Assembly (NCBI RefSeq): GCF_043729335.1
Contig: NZ_JAYTLQ010000028.1
Span: 1 to 64,000, forward strand
Length of the DNA: 64,000 nucleotides
Direction: 5' to 3'
Source of the DNA: Crenothrix sp043729335
Lineage (GTDB): Bacteria; Pseudomonadota; Gammaproteobacteria; Methylococcales; Methylomonadaceae
Part shown: piece by piece, positions 8,933 through 18,030 of the stretch
Position numbering within the stretch: position 1 is the first letter of the stretch
Layout of the letters: every line of letters starts with the position of its first letter
The notes under the pieces: generated by a model
The model's database searches: none
The model's input: only the letters and a program-made list of their open reading frames with translations
What the model was told of the DNA's origin: nothing
Position numbers and translations under genes: made by a program

Positions 8933-10606
8933 ATGTCTGATATTGAAATTGCCCAAAAAGCAAAAATGCAGCCGATTATCGGTTTAGTCAAAGAACACTA
9001 CGGCATTGATGCTGAGCACTTAGATCCTTTTGGCCACTACAAGGCCAAACTTTCCTTGGAATATGTCGCTAGTTTGGCGGATAAACCCGATGGAAAACTC
9101 ATTCTGGTGACCGCCATTAGTCCTACGCCAGCGGGAGAAGGTAAAACCACCACTACCGTAGGCTTGGGCGATGCTCTAAATCGCATGGGTAAAAAAGCCA
9201 TCATGTGTTTACGCGAGCCTTCTTTAGGGCCGTGTTTTGGCATGAAAGGTGGGGCGGCAGGCGGGGGCTATTCGCAAGTTGTGCCGATGGAAGATATTAA
9301 TCTGCATTTTACCGGTGATTTTCACGCCATTGGCGTGGCACATAATCTGCTGGCAGCGCTAATTGACAACCATATTCATCATGGCAATGCCTTGGATATT
9401 GATCCACGGCGCATCCAATGGAAACGTGTGGTCGACATGAACGACCGTGCTTTACGCCACATTATTGTAGGGTTGGGCGGAGCCGCTAATGGTTATCTGC
9501 GCGAAGACGGTTATGATATTGTTGTCGCTTCGGAAGTAATGGCAATTTTATGTTTGGCTACCAGCCGTGTTGATCTTAAAGACCGTCTGGGTAAAATCGT
9601 CATCGGTTATAAATCGGATAAAATAACCCCGGTTTACGCCAGTGATTTGCACGCACAAGGTGCAATGGCGGCGCTGCTAAAAGATGCGATTAAACCGAAC
9701 CTGGTGCAAACCCTGGAAAATAATATTGCTATTATTCACGGCGGGCCATTTGCCAATATTGCGCATGGTTGTAATACGGTGACCGCCACTAAAACGGCGT
9801 TAAAATTAGCCGATTATGTCATTACAGAAGCGGGCTTTGGCGCTGATTTAGGCGCGGAAAAATTCATTGATATTAAATGCCGCATGGCTGACTTAAAACC
9901 CTCTGCTGTGGTGTTAGTGGCTACCATACGTGCGTTAAAGTTTCATGGCGGCGTGAACAAAGATGATTTGAATCAAGAAAATTTGGCCGCGCTGGAAAAA
10001 GGCTTTGAAAATCTGGAGCGCCACTATAACAACATCACCCAGCATTACGGCTTACCGTGTGTGGTGTGTGTTAATCATTTTACCTTTGATACCGAAGTCG
10101 AACTTGAGCTGTTGCAGGCTAAATGTGCTGTTTTAGGAGCCAGGTGTGTGGTTTCAAAACACTGGGCGCAGGGCAGCGCGGGTGCAGAAAGCCTGGCGCA
10201 GGAAGTCATCAATATCGTCGATCACCGTGAACCTGGCTGTACTTTTGTCTATGATGAAAATCTCAGCGCCTGGGACAAGATTGAAACCATAGCCACTAAA
10301 CTTTACGGCGCCTCAGGGATTTCTGCCAGTGCCAAAATTAAAGCCCAACTTAATACCTGGGATGAAAATTATGGCAAGTTTCCGGTGTGTATTGCTAAAA
10401 CACAAATGTCATTTTCTACCAATCCAGGTTTAAAAGGCGCACCGTCTGGCCATACCATTGAAATCAGTGAAGTGAGATTGGCCAATGGCGCGGGCTTTAT
10501 CGTTGCTATTGCAGGCGACATGATGACCATGCCGGGTTTGCCCAAATATCCCGCCGCTGAACGCATTGATATTGATGATACTGGCAAAATAACTGGATTG
10601 TTTTAA
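8933..10606 (+). CDS. fhs: Formate-tetrahydrofolate ligase
   Basis: Makes 10-formyl-tetrahydrofolate from formate, THF and ATP in the cytoplasm, linking formate to purine, serine and one-carbon metabolism. The 557-residue protein has the usual family length. It shows the ATP-binding loop TPAGEGKTTTTVGL near residues 62-75, the signature LREPSLGPCFGMKGGAAGGGYSQV in part, HNLLAALIDNH, and the C-terminal GDMMTMPGLP. AGGA sits about 6 nt before the ATG. In a methylotroph this enzyme handles formate assimilation or the balance between H4MPT and THF pools. The next gene begins 2 nt after the stop, so it heads a three-gene operon. Confidence 0.97.
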   Translation: MSDIEIAQKAKMQPIIGLVKEHYGIDAEHLDPFGHYKAKLSLEYVASLADKPDGKLILVTAISPTPAGEGKTTTTVGLGDALNRMGKKAIMCLREPSLGPCFGMKGGAAGGGYSQVVPMEDINLHFTGDFHAIGVAHNLLAALIDNHIHHGNALDIDPRRIQWKRVVDMNDRALRHIIVGLGGAANGYLREDGYDIVVASEVMAILCLATSRVDLKDRLGKIVIGYKSDKITPVYASDLHAQGAMAALLKDAIKPNLVQTLENNIAIIHGGPFANIAHGCNTVTATKTALKLADYVITEAGFGADLGAEKFIDIKCRMADLKPSAVVLVATIRALKFHGGVNKDDLNQENLAALEKGFENLERHYNNITQHYGLPCVVCVNHFTFDTEVELELLQAKCAVLGARCVVSKHWAQGSAGAESLAQEVINIVDHREPGCTFVYDENLSAWDKIETIATKLYGASGISASAKIKAQLNTWDENYGKFPVCIAKTQMSFSTNPGLKGAPSGHTIEISEVRLANGAGFIVAIAGDMMTMPGLPKYPAAERIDIDDTGKITGLF

Positions 10607-10608
10607 TT

Positions 10609-11709
10609 ATGTTTTCTATTGTATTGCCCGTAGCTGAAATTTACACCGGGGTTTTCCCGGCAAGTTACGTACTAGGCAGGCAGCACTGGTTAACCCAAGT
10701 TGAACGCTTAACTTTGCCTAAGCACAGCAGAGCGTTTGCCTGTGCCGGTACAACCCCCGATGGCCAGGCACTGATTACCGATAGCGTATGGATAGGTGCG
10801 AGTGATGCCAAAAATGTACTGGTGTTAATTGCCGGAACCCACGGTATTGAAGGCTATGCGGGTAGTGCAATAGAAATCGATTTTTTGCGGTTATTGAGAT
10901 CACAGTGTCTCACGTTACCACCGGATGTTGCGGTGTTGGTCATTCACGCTTTAACGCCGTGGGGTTATGCCTGGCAAAGGCGCTGTGATGAAGATGGCGT
11001 TGATCTTAACCGTAATGCGGTTGATTTTCCCAAGCCCCTGCCGGAAAACCCCGATTATGATGCACTTCGGTCAGCCTTATTTTTAGAAGATAAAACTGAA
11101 AGAACGCAATTATTTAAAGTATTTGAACAACATCATGGCCGAGTCGCCTTTGAAAAAGCCATCAGTGGCGGGCAATATCACGATCCTAGCGGCCCTTTTT
11201 ACGGGGGTGCAAAGCCCGCGCATGGCCGCTTGGTGGTCGAGGAACTTATCCAGCATTATAATTTAGCAGAACGTAATCTCGCTGTCATTGATTTACACAG
11301 TGGTTTAGGTGCTTATGGTTACGGTGAAATTATATGTGACCATGCGCCAGAAAGCCCAGCTACACAGATGGCGCAGCTTTGGTACGGTGATTCTGTAACG
11401 TTGCCCGCGCTGGGCACCTCCAGTTCGGTCGCCAAAACCGGCCTACAAGATTATTTGTGGCATGCCATTATGAATGACCACAGTTGTTATATTACCCTGG
11501 AGTTTGGCACTTACAGCACTGACCAATTATTTGATGTTTTGCTACGCGACCATCAGTTATGGGCGCAATCTGATAACCCACAAGCGAAAGAAGCGCACAG
11601 CTTATTAATGCGTCAGCATTTTTGCCCAAATGATACGGCTTGGCAAGAAATGGTGTTGTTTCGCTCACGGCAAGTTATCACCCAAGCGTTACGAGGCTTA
11701 ATTGTATGA
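10609..11709 (+). CDS. DUF2817 / M14-like zinc carboxypeptidase-family protein
   Basis: A 366-residue cytoplasmic protein without a signal peptide. It carries the zinc-peptidase pattern of the DUF2817 branch of M14 carboxypeptidases: His78 and Glu81 in GTHGIEGYAGS as the HxxE pair, RNAVDF at 135-140, His230 in VIDLHSGLG as third zinc ligand, and Glu298 in YITLEFGTYS as probable general base. Substrates of the family are unknown; amide or peptide-bond hydrolysis is expected. The start lies 2 nt after the fhs stop and the stop overlaps the next gene as ATGA, so all three are probably co-translated. Linkage to a GNAT/C39 protein suggests small-peptide metabolism; linkage to fhs is unexplained. 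Confidence 0.75.
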   Translation: MFSIVLPVAEIYTGVFPASYVLGRQHWLTQVERLTLPKHSRAFACAGTTPDGQALITDSVWIGASDAKNVLVLIAGTHGIEGYAGSAIEIDFLRLLRSQCLTLPPDVAVLVIHALTPWGYAWQRRCDEDGVDLNRNAVDFPKPLPENPDYDALRSALFLEDKTERTQLFKVFEQHHGRVAFEKAISGGQYHDPSGPFYGGAKPAHGRLVVEELIQHYNLAERNLAVIDLHSGLGAYGYGEIICDHAPESPATQMAQLWYGDSVTLPALGTSSSVAKTGLQDYLWHAIMNDHSCYITLEFGTYSTDQLFDVLLRDHQLWAQSDNPQAKEAHSLLMRQHFCPNDTAWQEMVLFRSRQVITQALRGLIV

Positions 11710-12836
11710 CAGCTTTGATTCGTCCGGCGCATCTGGACGATATTGATGATTTGCTTGTGCTGGAAAATAGCAGTTTTGAGACGGATAAACTCAGCCGCCG
11801 CAGCTTTCGTCACTGGTTGACCACAGAACATTGCGCTTTACTGGTAGCGGAACTTGCTCAGCAAATTGTCGGTTATATTCTGGTTATCTATCATCCTGGC
11901 ACGCGATTGGCGCGAGTTTATTCGCTGGCAATATTGCAGGTATTTAGAGGGCAGGGCATAGCCAAGCAGCTGATAATAGCGGGTGAAAAAGCCGCCAGTG
12001 AGGGTGGTAGATTGTATTTGCGCCTTGAGGTGAGCATCGATAATATCGCTGCAATTCAGTTGTATGAAGGCTTGGGATTTCAAAAATTTGGTATTTACCG
12101 GGGCTATTATGAAGACCATAAAGATGCTTTGCGTTACCAAAAGCGTATTCGCTATTTTGCCGATGTGCTGCAACATCGGTCTGTCCATTGGCTAAAACAA
12201 ACCACGCCGTTTACTTGTGGGCCGGCGGCTTTAATGATGGCCATGCACGGTCTTGATAGACAATATCACCCGTCCCGCGAAGAAGAAATTAATTTATGGC
12301 GAGAAGCGACCACTATTTTTATGACCTCAGGGCATGGGGGGTGTCATCCGATAGGTTTGGCGTTAGCAGCTAAGCGACGTGGTTTTCAAGTAAAAGTCTG
12401 GATTAATAAAACTGATACCTTGTTTATTGATGGGGTACGCAATGATGAAAAAAAACAGGTTGTTGAACTGGTTGATGCGTGTTTTAAGCGCGAAGCGGCA
12501 GAGCAGGGTATTCCTATACATTATGCCAACATCACTCAAAATGATTTGATTGCTGCTTTTAAAGCCGGTGCCATTCCTCTGATCTTAATTAGTACATTTT
12601 CTTTGGATAGAAAAAAAGCCCCACATTGGGTAGTGATGAGTGGTTTTGATGATGATTGCCTGTACATGCACGACTCTGATCCTGAAGAAGGCCGTCAAAA
12701 TGAACTCGATTGCCAGTTTATTCCGGTGGCGCGTGAGGATTTTGACAGGATGTCGTGTTTTGGTAAAAACAGATTGCGAACAGCCGTTATTGTTTTGCCG
12801 GAGTCAAAAAAGGCTAATAAGGTTTCAGAGAGCTGA
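11706..12836 (+). CDS. Fusion of GNAT N-acetyltransferase and C39-like cysteine peptidase
   Basis: A 376-residue two-domain protein. Residues about 1-155 are a RimI-like GNAT domain with the acetyl-CoA loop FRGQGIAKQLI and the AAIQLYEGLGF motif. Residues about 160-360 are a C39-like papain-fold domain with the nucleophile Cys in QTTPFTCGPAALMMAM and a catalytic His in KAPHWVVMSGFDDD. This fusion is a recognised family but its substrate is unknown. In other genomes it often sits near RimK-type ATP-grasp ligases, none of which is here. The ATG at 11706 overlaps the previous stop (ATGA), deciding the start over an upstream in-frame codon at 11640. A terminator follows. Confidence 0.85.
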   Translation: MTALIRPAHLDDIDDLLVLENSSFETDKLSRRSFRHWLTTEHCALLVAELAQQIVGYILVIYHPGTRLARVYSLAILQVFRGQGIAKQLIIAGEKAASEGGRLYLRLEVSIDNIAAIQLYEGLGFQKFGIYRGYYEDHKDALRYQKRIRYFADVLQHRSVHWLKQTTPFTCGPAALMMAMHGLDRQYHPSREEEINLWREATTIFMTSGHGGCHPIGLALAAKRRGFQVKVWINKTDTLFIDGVRNDEKKQVVELVDACFKREAAEQGIPIHYANITQNDLIAAFKAGAIPLILISTFSLDRKKAPHWVVMSGFDDDCLYMHDSDPEEGRQNELDCQFIPVAREDFDRMSCFGKNRLRTAVIVLPESKKANKVSES

Positions 12837-12844
12837 GCTAAAAG

Positions 12845-12875
12845 AAGCGCATCATTCGCGAATAATGCGCTTTTG
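12845..12875 (+). terminator. Rho-independent terminator after the fhs operon
   Basis: AAGCGCAT pairs with ATGCGCTT and the stem continues through ATT/AAT after one mismatch, closing on a CGCG loop. It is followed by TTTT. It lies between the convergent GNAT/C39 gene and the small secreted-protein gene and may serve both. Confidence 0.75.
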
Positions 12876-12891
12876 TGAAAAGTCTTATTTA

Positions 12892-13332
12892 TTATTTTGA
12901 CAACGTGATGATGTCATACATCTCATTACCAAATGCAGCAGTGGCGCTTGAGGTAAAATTGAACTGAGTAATTTGTATCTTACCCGCTGATATAAGTTTT
13001 CCGCTTAAAAATACAGATTTTGAAGAACCCGTAGTGAGGGAAACGTCAATACCATTCGCTTGAATAGTAGAATCGGGATCAATTCTACCCACAATTTTTA
13101 GGGAATTAGACCCCACTTTTAAAGTGCCATTAAAAAGATTGCCGGGTGAACCACCGATTTTGCACTGGGTTATAGTCAATACAACACTAACAGGGACGCT
13201 ACAAGCAGTAGTGGAGACTTTTCTAGCAGCTCCTTTCCAGCTTCCGTTTAGGTTTGGCGCTGCCGAAACCAAAGTAGACACACATAAAGCCAAAGCTATC
13301 CACAAAAGTTTAACAAAAATATTTTTTTTCAT
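12892..13332 (-). CDS. Small secreted protein of unknown function
   Basis: Starting at 13332 (MKKNIFVKLL) gives 146 residues with a clear Sec signal peptide: a lysine-rich start, a hydrophobic core WIALALCVSTLV, and a likely cleavage after VSA. AGGTG lies about 8 nt upstream. A longer frame from 13383 would bury the signal and is not used. The mature part begins APNLNGSWKGAAR and is Ser/Thr/Gly-rich with beta-type alternation and two cysteines (TACSVPV, ITQCKIG) that could form a disulfide. The NGSWKG opening resembles lipocalin-like or META-like beta proteins, but no family is recognised. Confidence 0.7.
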   Translation of the reverse strand: MKKNIFVKLLWIALALCVSTLVSAAPNLNGSWKGAARKVSTTACSVPVSVVLTITQCKIGGSPGNLFNGTLKVGSNSLKIVGRIDPDSTIQANGIDVSLTTGSSKSVFLSGKLISAGKIQITQFNFTSSATAAFGNEMYDIITLSK

Positions 13333-13488
13333 GACATACACCTGATAGTGTTGAAGACAATTAGTCCATGAAGAACACAGCAAAACATTGTATTCAGCTG
13401 TTCATTCCTAAAAATTAAATACTACAACTTAAGTTTCGGAATAGCAATACGTACATATACTTAAAACGTGGCATTCTTTTAGGTAAAG

Positions 13489-14142
13489 CTACGTGTTTAA
13501 CAAGGCTTGGATGTCAGATTCAAGTTCAGCAAAATGGCCAAAATGACGGGCGCGTAATATCCCTTGTTTATCTATTAGTAAATGCGAGGGTGTGCCTTGT
13601 AAGGCGTAGCTATCAAAAGTAGCCGCATTAAATAACTTGGCCTGTAAATACTGACTGACTCGTTGGCGGGTTTTTTGTTGCCCAGCAGCAGACTGGCGTT
13701 CAAATTGCGCGAGGTGAGTATCAATAAATGCCTTGATGGTTTCGTCAGTCGGCGGATTAGATTGCTGGGTTAATTTATCCATAGCCACTGGAAAGGGAAT
13801 TTTGTAGGGAAACTGTCCGTTACCATAAGCGTTAAGTGCAGCAAGCGTTGCGCCGACAGTTTCGCCATCCAATAATAGCTTTTGTAAGTTTTCTAAGGTG
13901 TTTTTATCATAGTCTTCAAATGCGGTGGCAACACCTAAGACTTTTAAGCCCTGATTATGGTAGCGTTGATGTAAATCAACAGCTTGCGGAAGAGAGTAAA
14001 TAAAGCAGCCCGGGCAATTAACCTGAAAAACTTCCACCAGAACAACATAACCTTGTAATTGATCAAGATTAACCGGCTCGCCTTGCACCCATTCAGAAAC
14101 CTGCAATAATGGCGCTTTTTGACCTATTCCTGGATAAGACAT
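13489..14142 (-). CDS. TlpA/AhpC-type thioredoxin-fold redoxin
   Basis: A 217-residue thioredoxin-fold protein. The active site is CPGC in QVNCPGCFIYSLPQ after a beta strand YVVLVEVF, and the cis-proline loop is GTPSHLLIDKQG. A helical insertion of about 70 residues sits between the fold halves, longer than in minimal TlpA. No signal peptide is evident at MSYPGIGQKAPLLQV, so it is probably cytoplasmic. Thiol-disulfide exchange or peroxide reduction is expected, but the substrate is unknown. It stands alone on the minus strand, divergent from ybiT. Confidence 0.8.
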   Translation of the reverse strand: MSYPGIGQKAPLLQVSEWVQGEPVNLDQLQGYVVLVEVFQVNCPGCFIYSLPQAVDLHQRYHNQGLKVLGVATAFEDYDKNTLENLQKLLLDGETVGATLAALNAYGNGQFPYKIPFPVAMDKLTQQSNPPTDETIKAFIDTHLAQFERQSAAGQQKTRQRVSQYLQAKLFNAATFDSYALQGTPSHLLIDKQGILRARHFGHFAELESDIQALLNT

Positions 14143-14362
14143 CGCATAAATCCTTATTTTTATTAATGGTAAAAATCTGAAAACCTGAAATACAAAACCA
14201 TATTTCTATACCCTAATAGGCACTGACTATAGTCAATCAGCTTGATATTGTATAACGGCATTACCAGCAAATAGAGTAAAATGCGACCCAGACTCAAAAG
14301 CCAAAGTTCAACACTTTGCGCAGCTTTCATCCTATTCTTTATTATTTTCTCGGAACAACACT

Positions 14363-15952
14363 TTGATAACCTCCGCAAACATCACTATGCAGTTTGGGGC
14401 TAAACCCCTATTTGAAAACGTTTCTGTTAAATTTGGCGACGGCAACCGCTACGGCTTAATCGGTGCCAATGGCTGTGGCAAATCCACTTATATGAAAATC
14501 TTAAGCGGCGACCTGGAACCCTCTGCCGGCAACGTCAGCATTACGCCGGGTGAACGCTTGGGGATTTTGCGCCAGGACCAATTTGCTTATGAAGACTTTA
14601 GTGTTATAGATACTGTCATCATGGGGCATAAAGAACTGTGGCACATTAAAAAGGAACGCGACCGTATCTACTCGCTGCCGGATATGACCGAAGCAGAAGG
14701 TATGCAGGTTGCTGATCTGGAGGTCGAGTTTGCGGAAATGGACGGTTATACCGCTGAATCCAGAGCCGGTGAGTTATTACTAGGCTTGGAGATACCGCAG
14801 GAGCAACATTACGGTTTGATGAGCGCGGTTGCGCCAGGCTGGAAATTACGGGTATTGTTAGCGCAGGCTCTGTTTGCTGAGCCTGATATTTTGCTACTCG
14901 ACGAACCTACCAACAACTTGGATATCAATACGATCCGTTGGCTTGAAGATGTGCTTAACGACCGTAATTGCACCATGATTATTATTTCCCATGATCGGCA
15001 TTTTTTAAACAGCATCTGTACGCACATGGCAGACATGGATTTTGGCGAATTGCGTGTTTATCCGGGTAATTATGACGATTACATGACCGCATCAACGCAG
15101 GTGCGTGACCAATTATTGGCCGGTAATGCCAAGAAAAAAACCCAGATGGCCGAGTTACAAACTTTTGTCAGCCGTTTTTCCGCGAATGCCTCTAAAGCCA
15201 AACAAGCCACTTCACGTGCCCGGCAGCTGGAAAAAATCAAATTAGACGATATTAAACCCTCCAGTCGGGTTAATCCTTTTATACGTTTTGATCAAACTAA
15301 AAAACTGTTCCGGTTAGCTTTAGAAGTTGAAGGCGTAAGCAAGGGCTATGGTGAAAAGCCATTATTCAAAAGCCTGAAGTTGATGGTATCGGTAGGTGAA
15401 AAAGTGGCCATTATTGGCCCAAACGGTATCGGTAAGTCCACACTTTTACGGACACTGGTCGGTGATTTAAAACCCGATACCGGTAAAGTCAAATGGTCTG
15501 AAAATTCGGAAGTGGGTTACTACGCACAGGATCATGCCGAGGATTTTGCTGAAAATATTACCCTTATTGAATGGATGGGGCAATGGCGTAAGGAATCCGA
15601 TGACGACCAATCGATACGTGGCACATTAGGCCGGTTATTGTTTACGTCAGATGATATTAATAAACCGGTAAAAGTGCTTTCAGGGGGCGAGCAGGGACGC
15701 ATGTTGTTCGGTAAACTGATCCTGCAAAAAAATAACATTATGGTGCTGGATGAGCCGACCAACCATCTTGATATGGAGTCGATTGAGTCGCTTAATACCG
15801 CGCTGGAAAACTACCCGGGCACCTTGCTATTTGTCAGCCATGACCGTGAGTTTGTCTCATCTTTGGCAACACGCATTATTGAATTAACGCCTAACGGTAT
15901 TGTTGACTTTAATGGTAACTATGAAGATTATTTGGAGAGCCAGAGTAAATAA
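14363..15952 (+). CDS. ybiT: ABC-F ATPase YbiT
   Basis: Soluble ABC-F protein with two ATPase domains, acting at the ribosome rather than in transport. It aligns along its full length with E. coli YbiT (530 versus 529 residues). Domain 1 has the Walker A GANGCGKST, signature region and LLLDEPTNNLD. The linker holds the arginine/lysine-rich helix FVSRFSANASKAKQATSRARQ. Domain 2 has GPNGIGKST, the signature LSGGEQGRM and VLDEPTNHLD. The start is a TTG at 14363 (TTG ATA ACC TCC), which matches the N-terminus of E. coli YbiT; the next ATG, eight codons later, would remove the first beta strand. The exact ribosomal role is unsettled for this family. Confidence 0.93.
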   Translation: MITSANITMQFGAKPLFENVSVKFGDGNRYGLIGANGCGKSTYMKILSGDLEPSAGNVSITPGERLGILRQDQFAYEDFSVIDTVIMGHKELWHIKKERDRIYSLPDMTEAEGMQVADLEVEFAEMDGYTAESRAGELLLGLEIPQEQHYGLMSAVAPGWKLRVLLAQALFAEPDILLLDEPTNNLDINTIRWLEDVLNDRNCTMIIISHDRHFLNSICTHMADMDFGELRVYPGNYDDYMTASTQVRDQLLAGNAKKKTQMAELQTFVSRFSANASKAKQATSRARQLEKIKLDDIKPSSRVNPFIRFDQTKKLFRLALEVEGVSKGYGEKPLFKSLKLMVSVGEKVAIIGPNGIGKSTLLRTLVGDLKPDTGKVKWSENSEVGYYAQDHAEDFAENITLIEWMGQWRKESDDDQSIRGTLGRLLFTSDDINKPVKVLSGGEQGRMLFGKLILQKNNIMVLDEPTNHLDMESIESLNTALENYPGTLLFVSHDREFVSSLATRIIELTPNGIVDFNGNYEDYLESQSK

Positions 15953-16150
15953 TTCTCATCACTAAACCAGTAGCGCAAAACGCTAATTGCATTTTACTTT
16001 AGTGCTCACTGCCATTAAGTTAAGAACACGACCAGGCCGAAAACCTGTTTTGGCAAAAAACTTTTTTTTCTGATCACAAACCGGTGCGTTCTATCCGGCG
16101 TACCAAGCATGATCTGACGGCTCAGCCGGTTGATAAAATAGGCAATTCCG

Positions 16151-17683
16151 GTGAGGTTTGGCTCAGGCAGTTATTTTTGGGCGGATCATCACGTTACCCT
16201 CGGTGACAAGCTGCGGGTTTTTAAATCCGGCAGCATTGTGCATGAAATTCCGCTGGATAATCTGGGCTCACAAACCGTCATTGGCCGTCACCCCGATGCC
16301 GATTTGCAGCTGGAATCACATAAAATGGCCATGTTCCATGCCCTCATCAGAAAAGTCGATGGCAAGTTGTACATCGAAAACCTGGACAGCGACAGCGGTA
16401 TTCTGATTAAAAACAGGAAGCTAAGCCTGAAAACGCGCGTCCAACTGCGCGATGGTATGCAAATTGATATGCCAGGATTTAGGCTCGAATTTGCTATTGC
16501 CAATATGCCCAATAGCGATGAGCTGGATTTTGACGCCGAAGAATTATTGGAAATACCGGATTTTTTCTACCAGCCGCCACCGCCTGCCGCCAGTCCGTTG
16601 CTCAGCAATCTGGTTGATAACCTGGGCAGCCTGAAAATTTGGTCTGAAGGCACGTCCATCCTTAAAGTAGCTGACATTATCGAAGAAACCGCCGACTGCA
16701 AGACTTTTCGTTTGGTTGGTAAGCAATCTCTGTTGTTCTCTTATAAACCGGGGCAATTTATTACTTTCATCCTGAATCTGGATGGTAAGGAAGTCAAACG
16801 TTCTTACAGCATGTCATCCAGCCCTTCCAGGCCGCATTTGCTGGAAGTCACTATCAAACGCGTACCTGGCGGTTTGGTATCCAACTGGTTTTGCGACCAT
16901 GTGAAGTTGGGTGATGAATTGATCATCAAAGGCCTTGCGGGGAAATTCACCTGCTTTAATTACCCATCCAGCAAGATGTTGTTTGTGGGCGCTGGCAGCG
17001 GCATCACTCCGTTGTTGTCCATGAGCCGTTGGATTGCCGATACTGCCTCGGATGTCGACGTTAAACTGCTGGGCTCTTTCAAATCGCCGCCCGACATTAT
17101 TTTCCGCAAGGAATTTGAAATGCTGTCTGCGCGTAATCGGGGCTTTCAGGTCGCCATCAGTGTCACATCCGGTTGGCATGGTTCGGATTTTTGGACGGGA
17201 TTTACTGGTCGGGTCAATCACCATATGTTGAATTTGTTTGTGCCGGATCTTCACGAACGTGATGTGTTTTTGTGCGGCCCTGAACCGTTTGCCGATAATG
17301 TCAAAAATATTCTACGCGACCTGAATTACGATATGGCACGCTTTCATACCGAAAGTTTTGGTTCAGGCCGTTCTGCCCAGCAATCCGGTACTGATGTCAG
17401 CAAGATACTTCAATTGAAGGGGATGTTGCATAAAGTCACTTTTGCCAAATCAGGGAAAACGGTAGAAACGGATGGACACACGACCTTGCTGGCGCTGGCT
17501 GAAGCCCATGGCATCGAGATTGATTACAGCTGCCGGATAGGGAGTTGTGGCGAATGTGAAGTAAAGTGCAACGGTAATACGTATGCTTTGCCGGACTGCG
17601 GGATTGACGAAAAAACCAGGGCAGCAGGATTTATTTATACCTGTTGCAGTATGGCGACATCTGATGTGGAGCTGTTAATTTAA
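16151..17683 (+). CDS. FHA domain - FAD/NAD reductase - 2Fe-2S ferredoxin fusion
   Basis: A 510-residue soluble redox protein. Residues about 20-115 form an FHA-like domain (TVIGRHPDADLQL). A Pro-rich linker follows (QPPPPAAS). Residues about 165-270 are an FNR-type FAD domain with the RxYS motif in KRSYSMSS (216-223). Residues about 275-395 bind NAD(P) (GAGSGITPLLS; CGPEPF). Residues 425-510 are a plant-type 2Fe-2S domain with Cys461, 466, 469 and 498. It should move electrons from NAD(P)H to an unknown acceptor. The FHA pocket is degenerate: Arg46 is kept, but Ala60 replaces the usual Ser. The start is a GTG directly after an in-frame stop, and the first ~18 residues look unlike an FHA N-terminus, so the true start is uncertain. 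Confidence 0.85.
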   Translation: MRFGSGSYFWADHHVTLGDKLRVFKSGSIVHEIPLDNLGSQTVIGRHPDADLQLESHKMAMFHALIRKVDGKLYIENLDSDSGILIKNRKLSLKTRVQLRDGMQIDMPGFRLEFAIANMPNSDELDFDAEELLEIPDFFYQPPPPAASPLLSNLVDNLGSLKIWSEGTSILKVADIIEETADCKTFRLVGKQSLLFSYKPGQFITFILNLDGKEVKRSYSMSSSPSRPHLLEVTIKRVPGGLVSNWFCDHVKLGDELIIKGLAGKFTCFNYPSSKMLFVGAGSGITPLLSMSRWIADTASDVDVKLLGSFKSPPDIIFRKEFEMLSARNRGFQVAISVTSGWHGSDFWTGFTGRVNHHMLNLFVPDLHERDVFLCGPEPFADNVKNILRDLNYDMARFHTESFGSGRSAQQSGTDVSKILQLKGMLHKVTFAKSGKTVETDGHTTLLALAEAHGIEIDYSCRIGSCGECEVKCNGNTYALPDCGIDEKTRAAGFIYTCCSMATSDVELLI

Positions 17684-17796
17684 TTAACTTCTTGAGTGTA
17701 TTTTTACCACCCACTGAGGCCAAGGGGGATAAAGCATAACGTATAAAAACCGTATTAAAAGCACGCTTTACACATAATGCTGATCGTTGATGTGGA

Positions 17797-18030
17797 CTAT
17801 GAATTTATCTTTTCCACCCACTCATAAAGCTCGGTCAACGCCGGATCGCACTTACCACAACCAGAACCACAAGCCGTACCTGTAGGCAATCTGCGCACAT
17901 TGCCCTTACTGATCCATTTGCCCAGCATACCGCGCAACGCATCTTCATCCATATTAAAACGATCAACTAAATCCTTTAAAGCAATGCGCTTGCGCTCTTT
18001 TAAATAGTCCCGTAAATCAGATAAAATCAT
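17797..18030 (-). CDS. feoC: FeoC-like ferrous iron transport regulator
   Basis: A 77-residue winged-helix protein, MILSDLRDYLKERKRIALKDL, with three cysteines at 54, 58 and 61 (ACGSGCGKCDP) as in FeoC proteins that bind an iron-sulfur cluster. FeoC is thought to control FeoB stability or activity. The ATG at 18030 overlaps the feoB stop as ATGA, which decides the start over a longer frame that runs antisense-like through feoB. It is the last gene of feoABC. Confidence 0.9.
   Translation of the reverse strand: MILSDLRDYLKERKRIALKDLVDRFNMDEDALRGMLGKWISKGNVRRLPTGTACGSGCGKCDPALTELYEWVEKINS

Noticed and set aside
14163..14378. 71-codon minus-strand frame in the divergent gap and ybiT start
   Set aside because: It overlaps the ybiT promoter and start region, lacks a ribosome site, and shows no family features.
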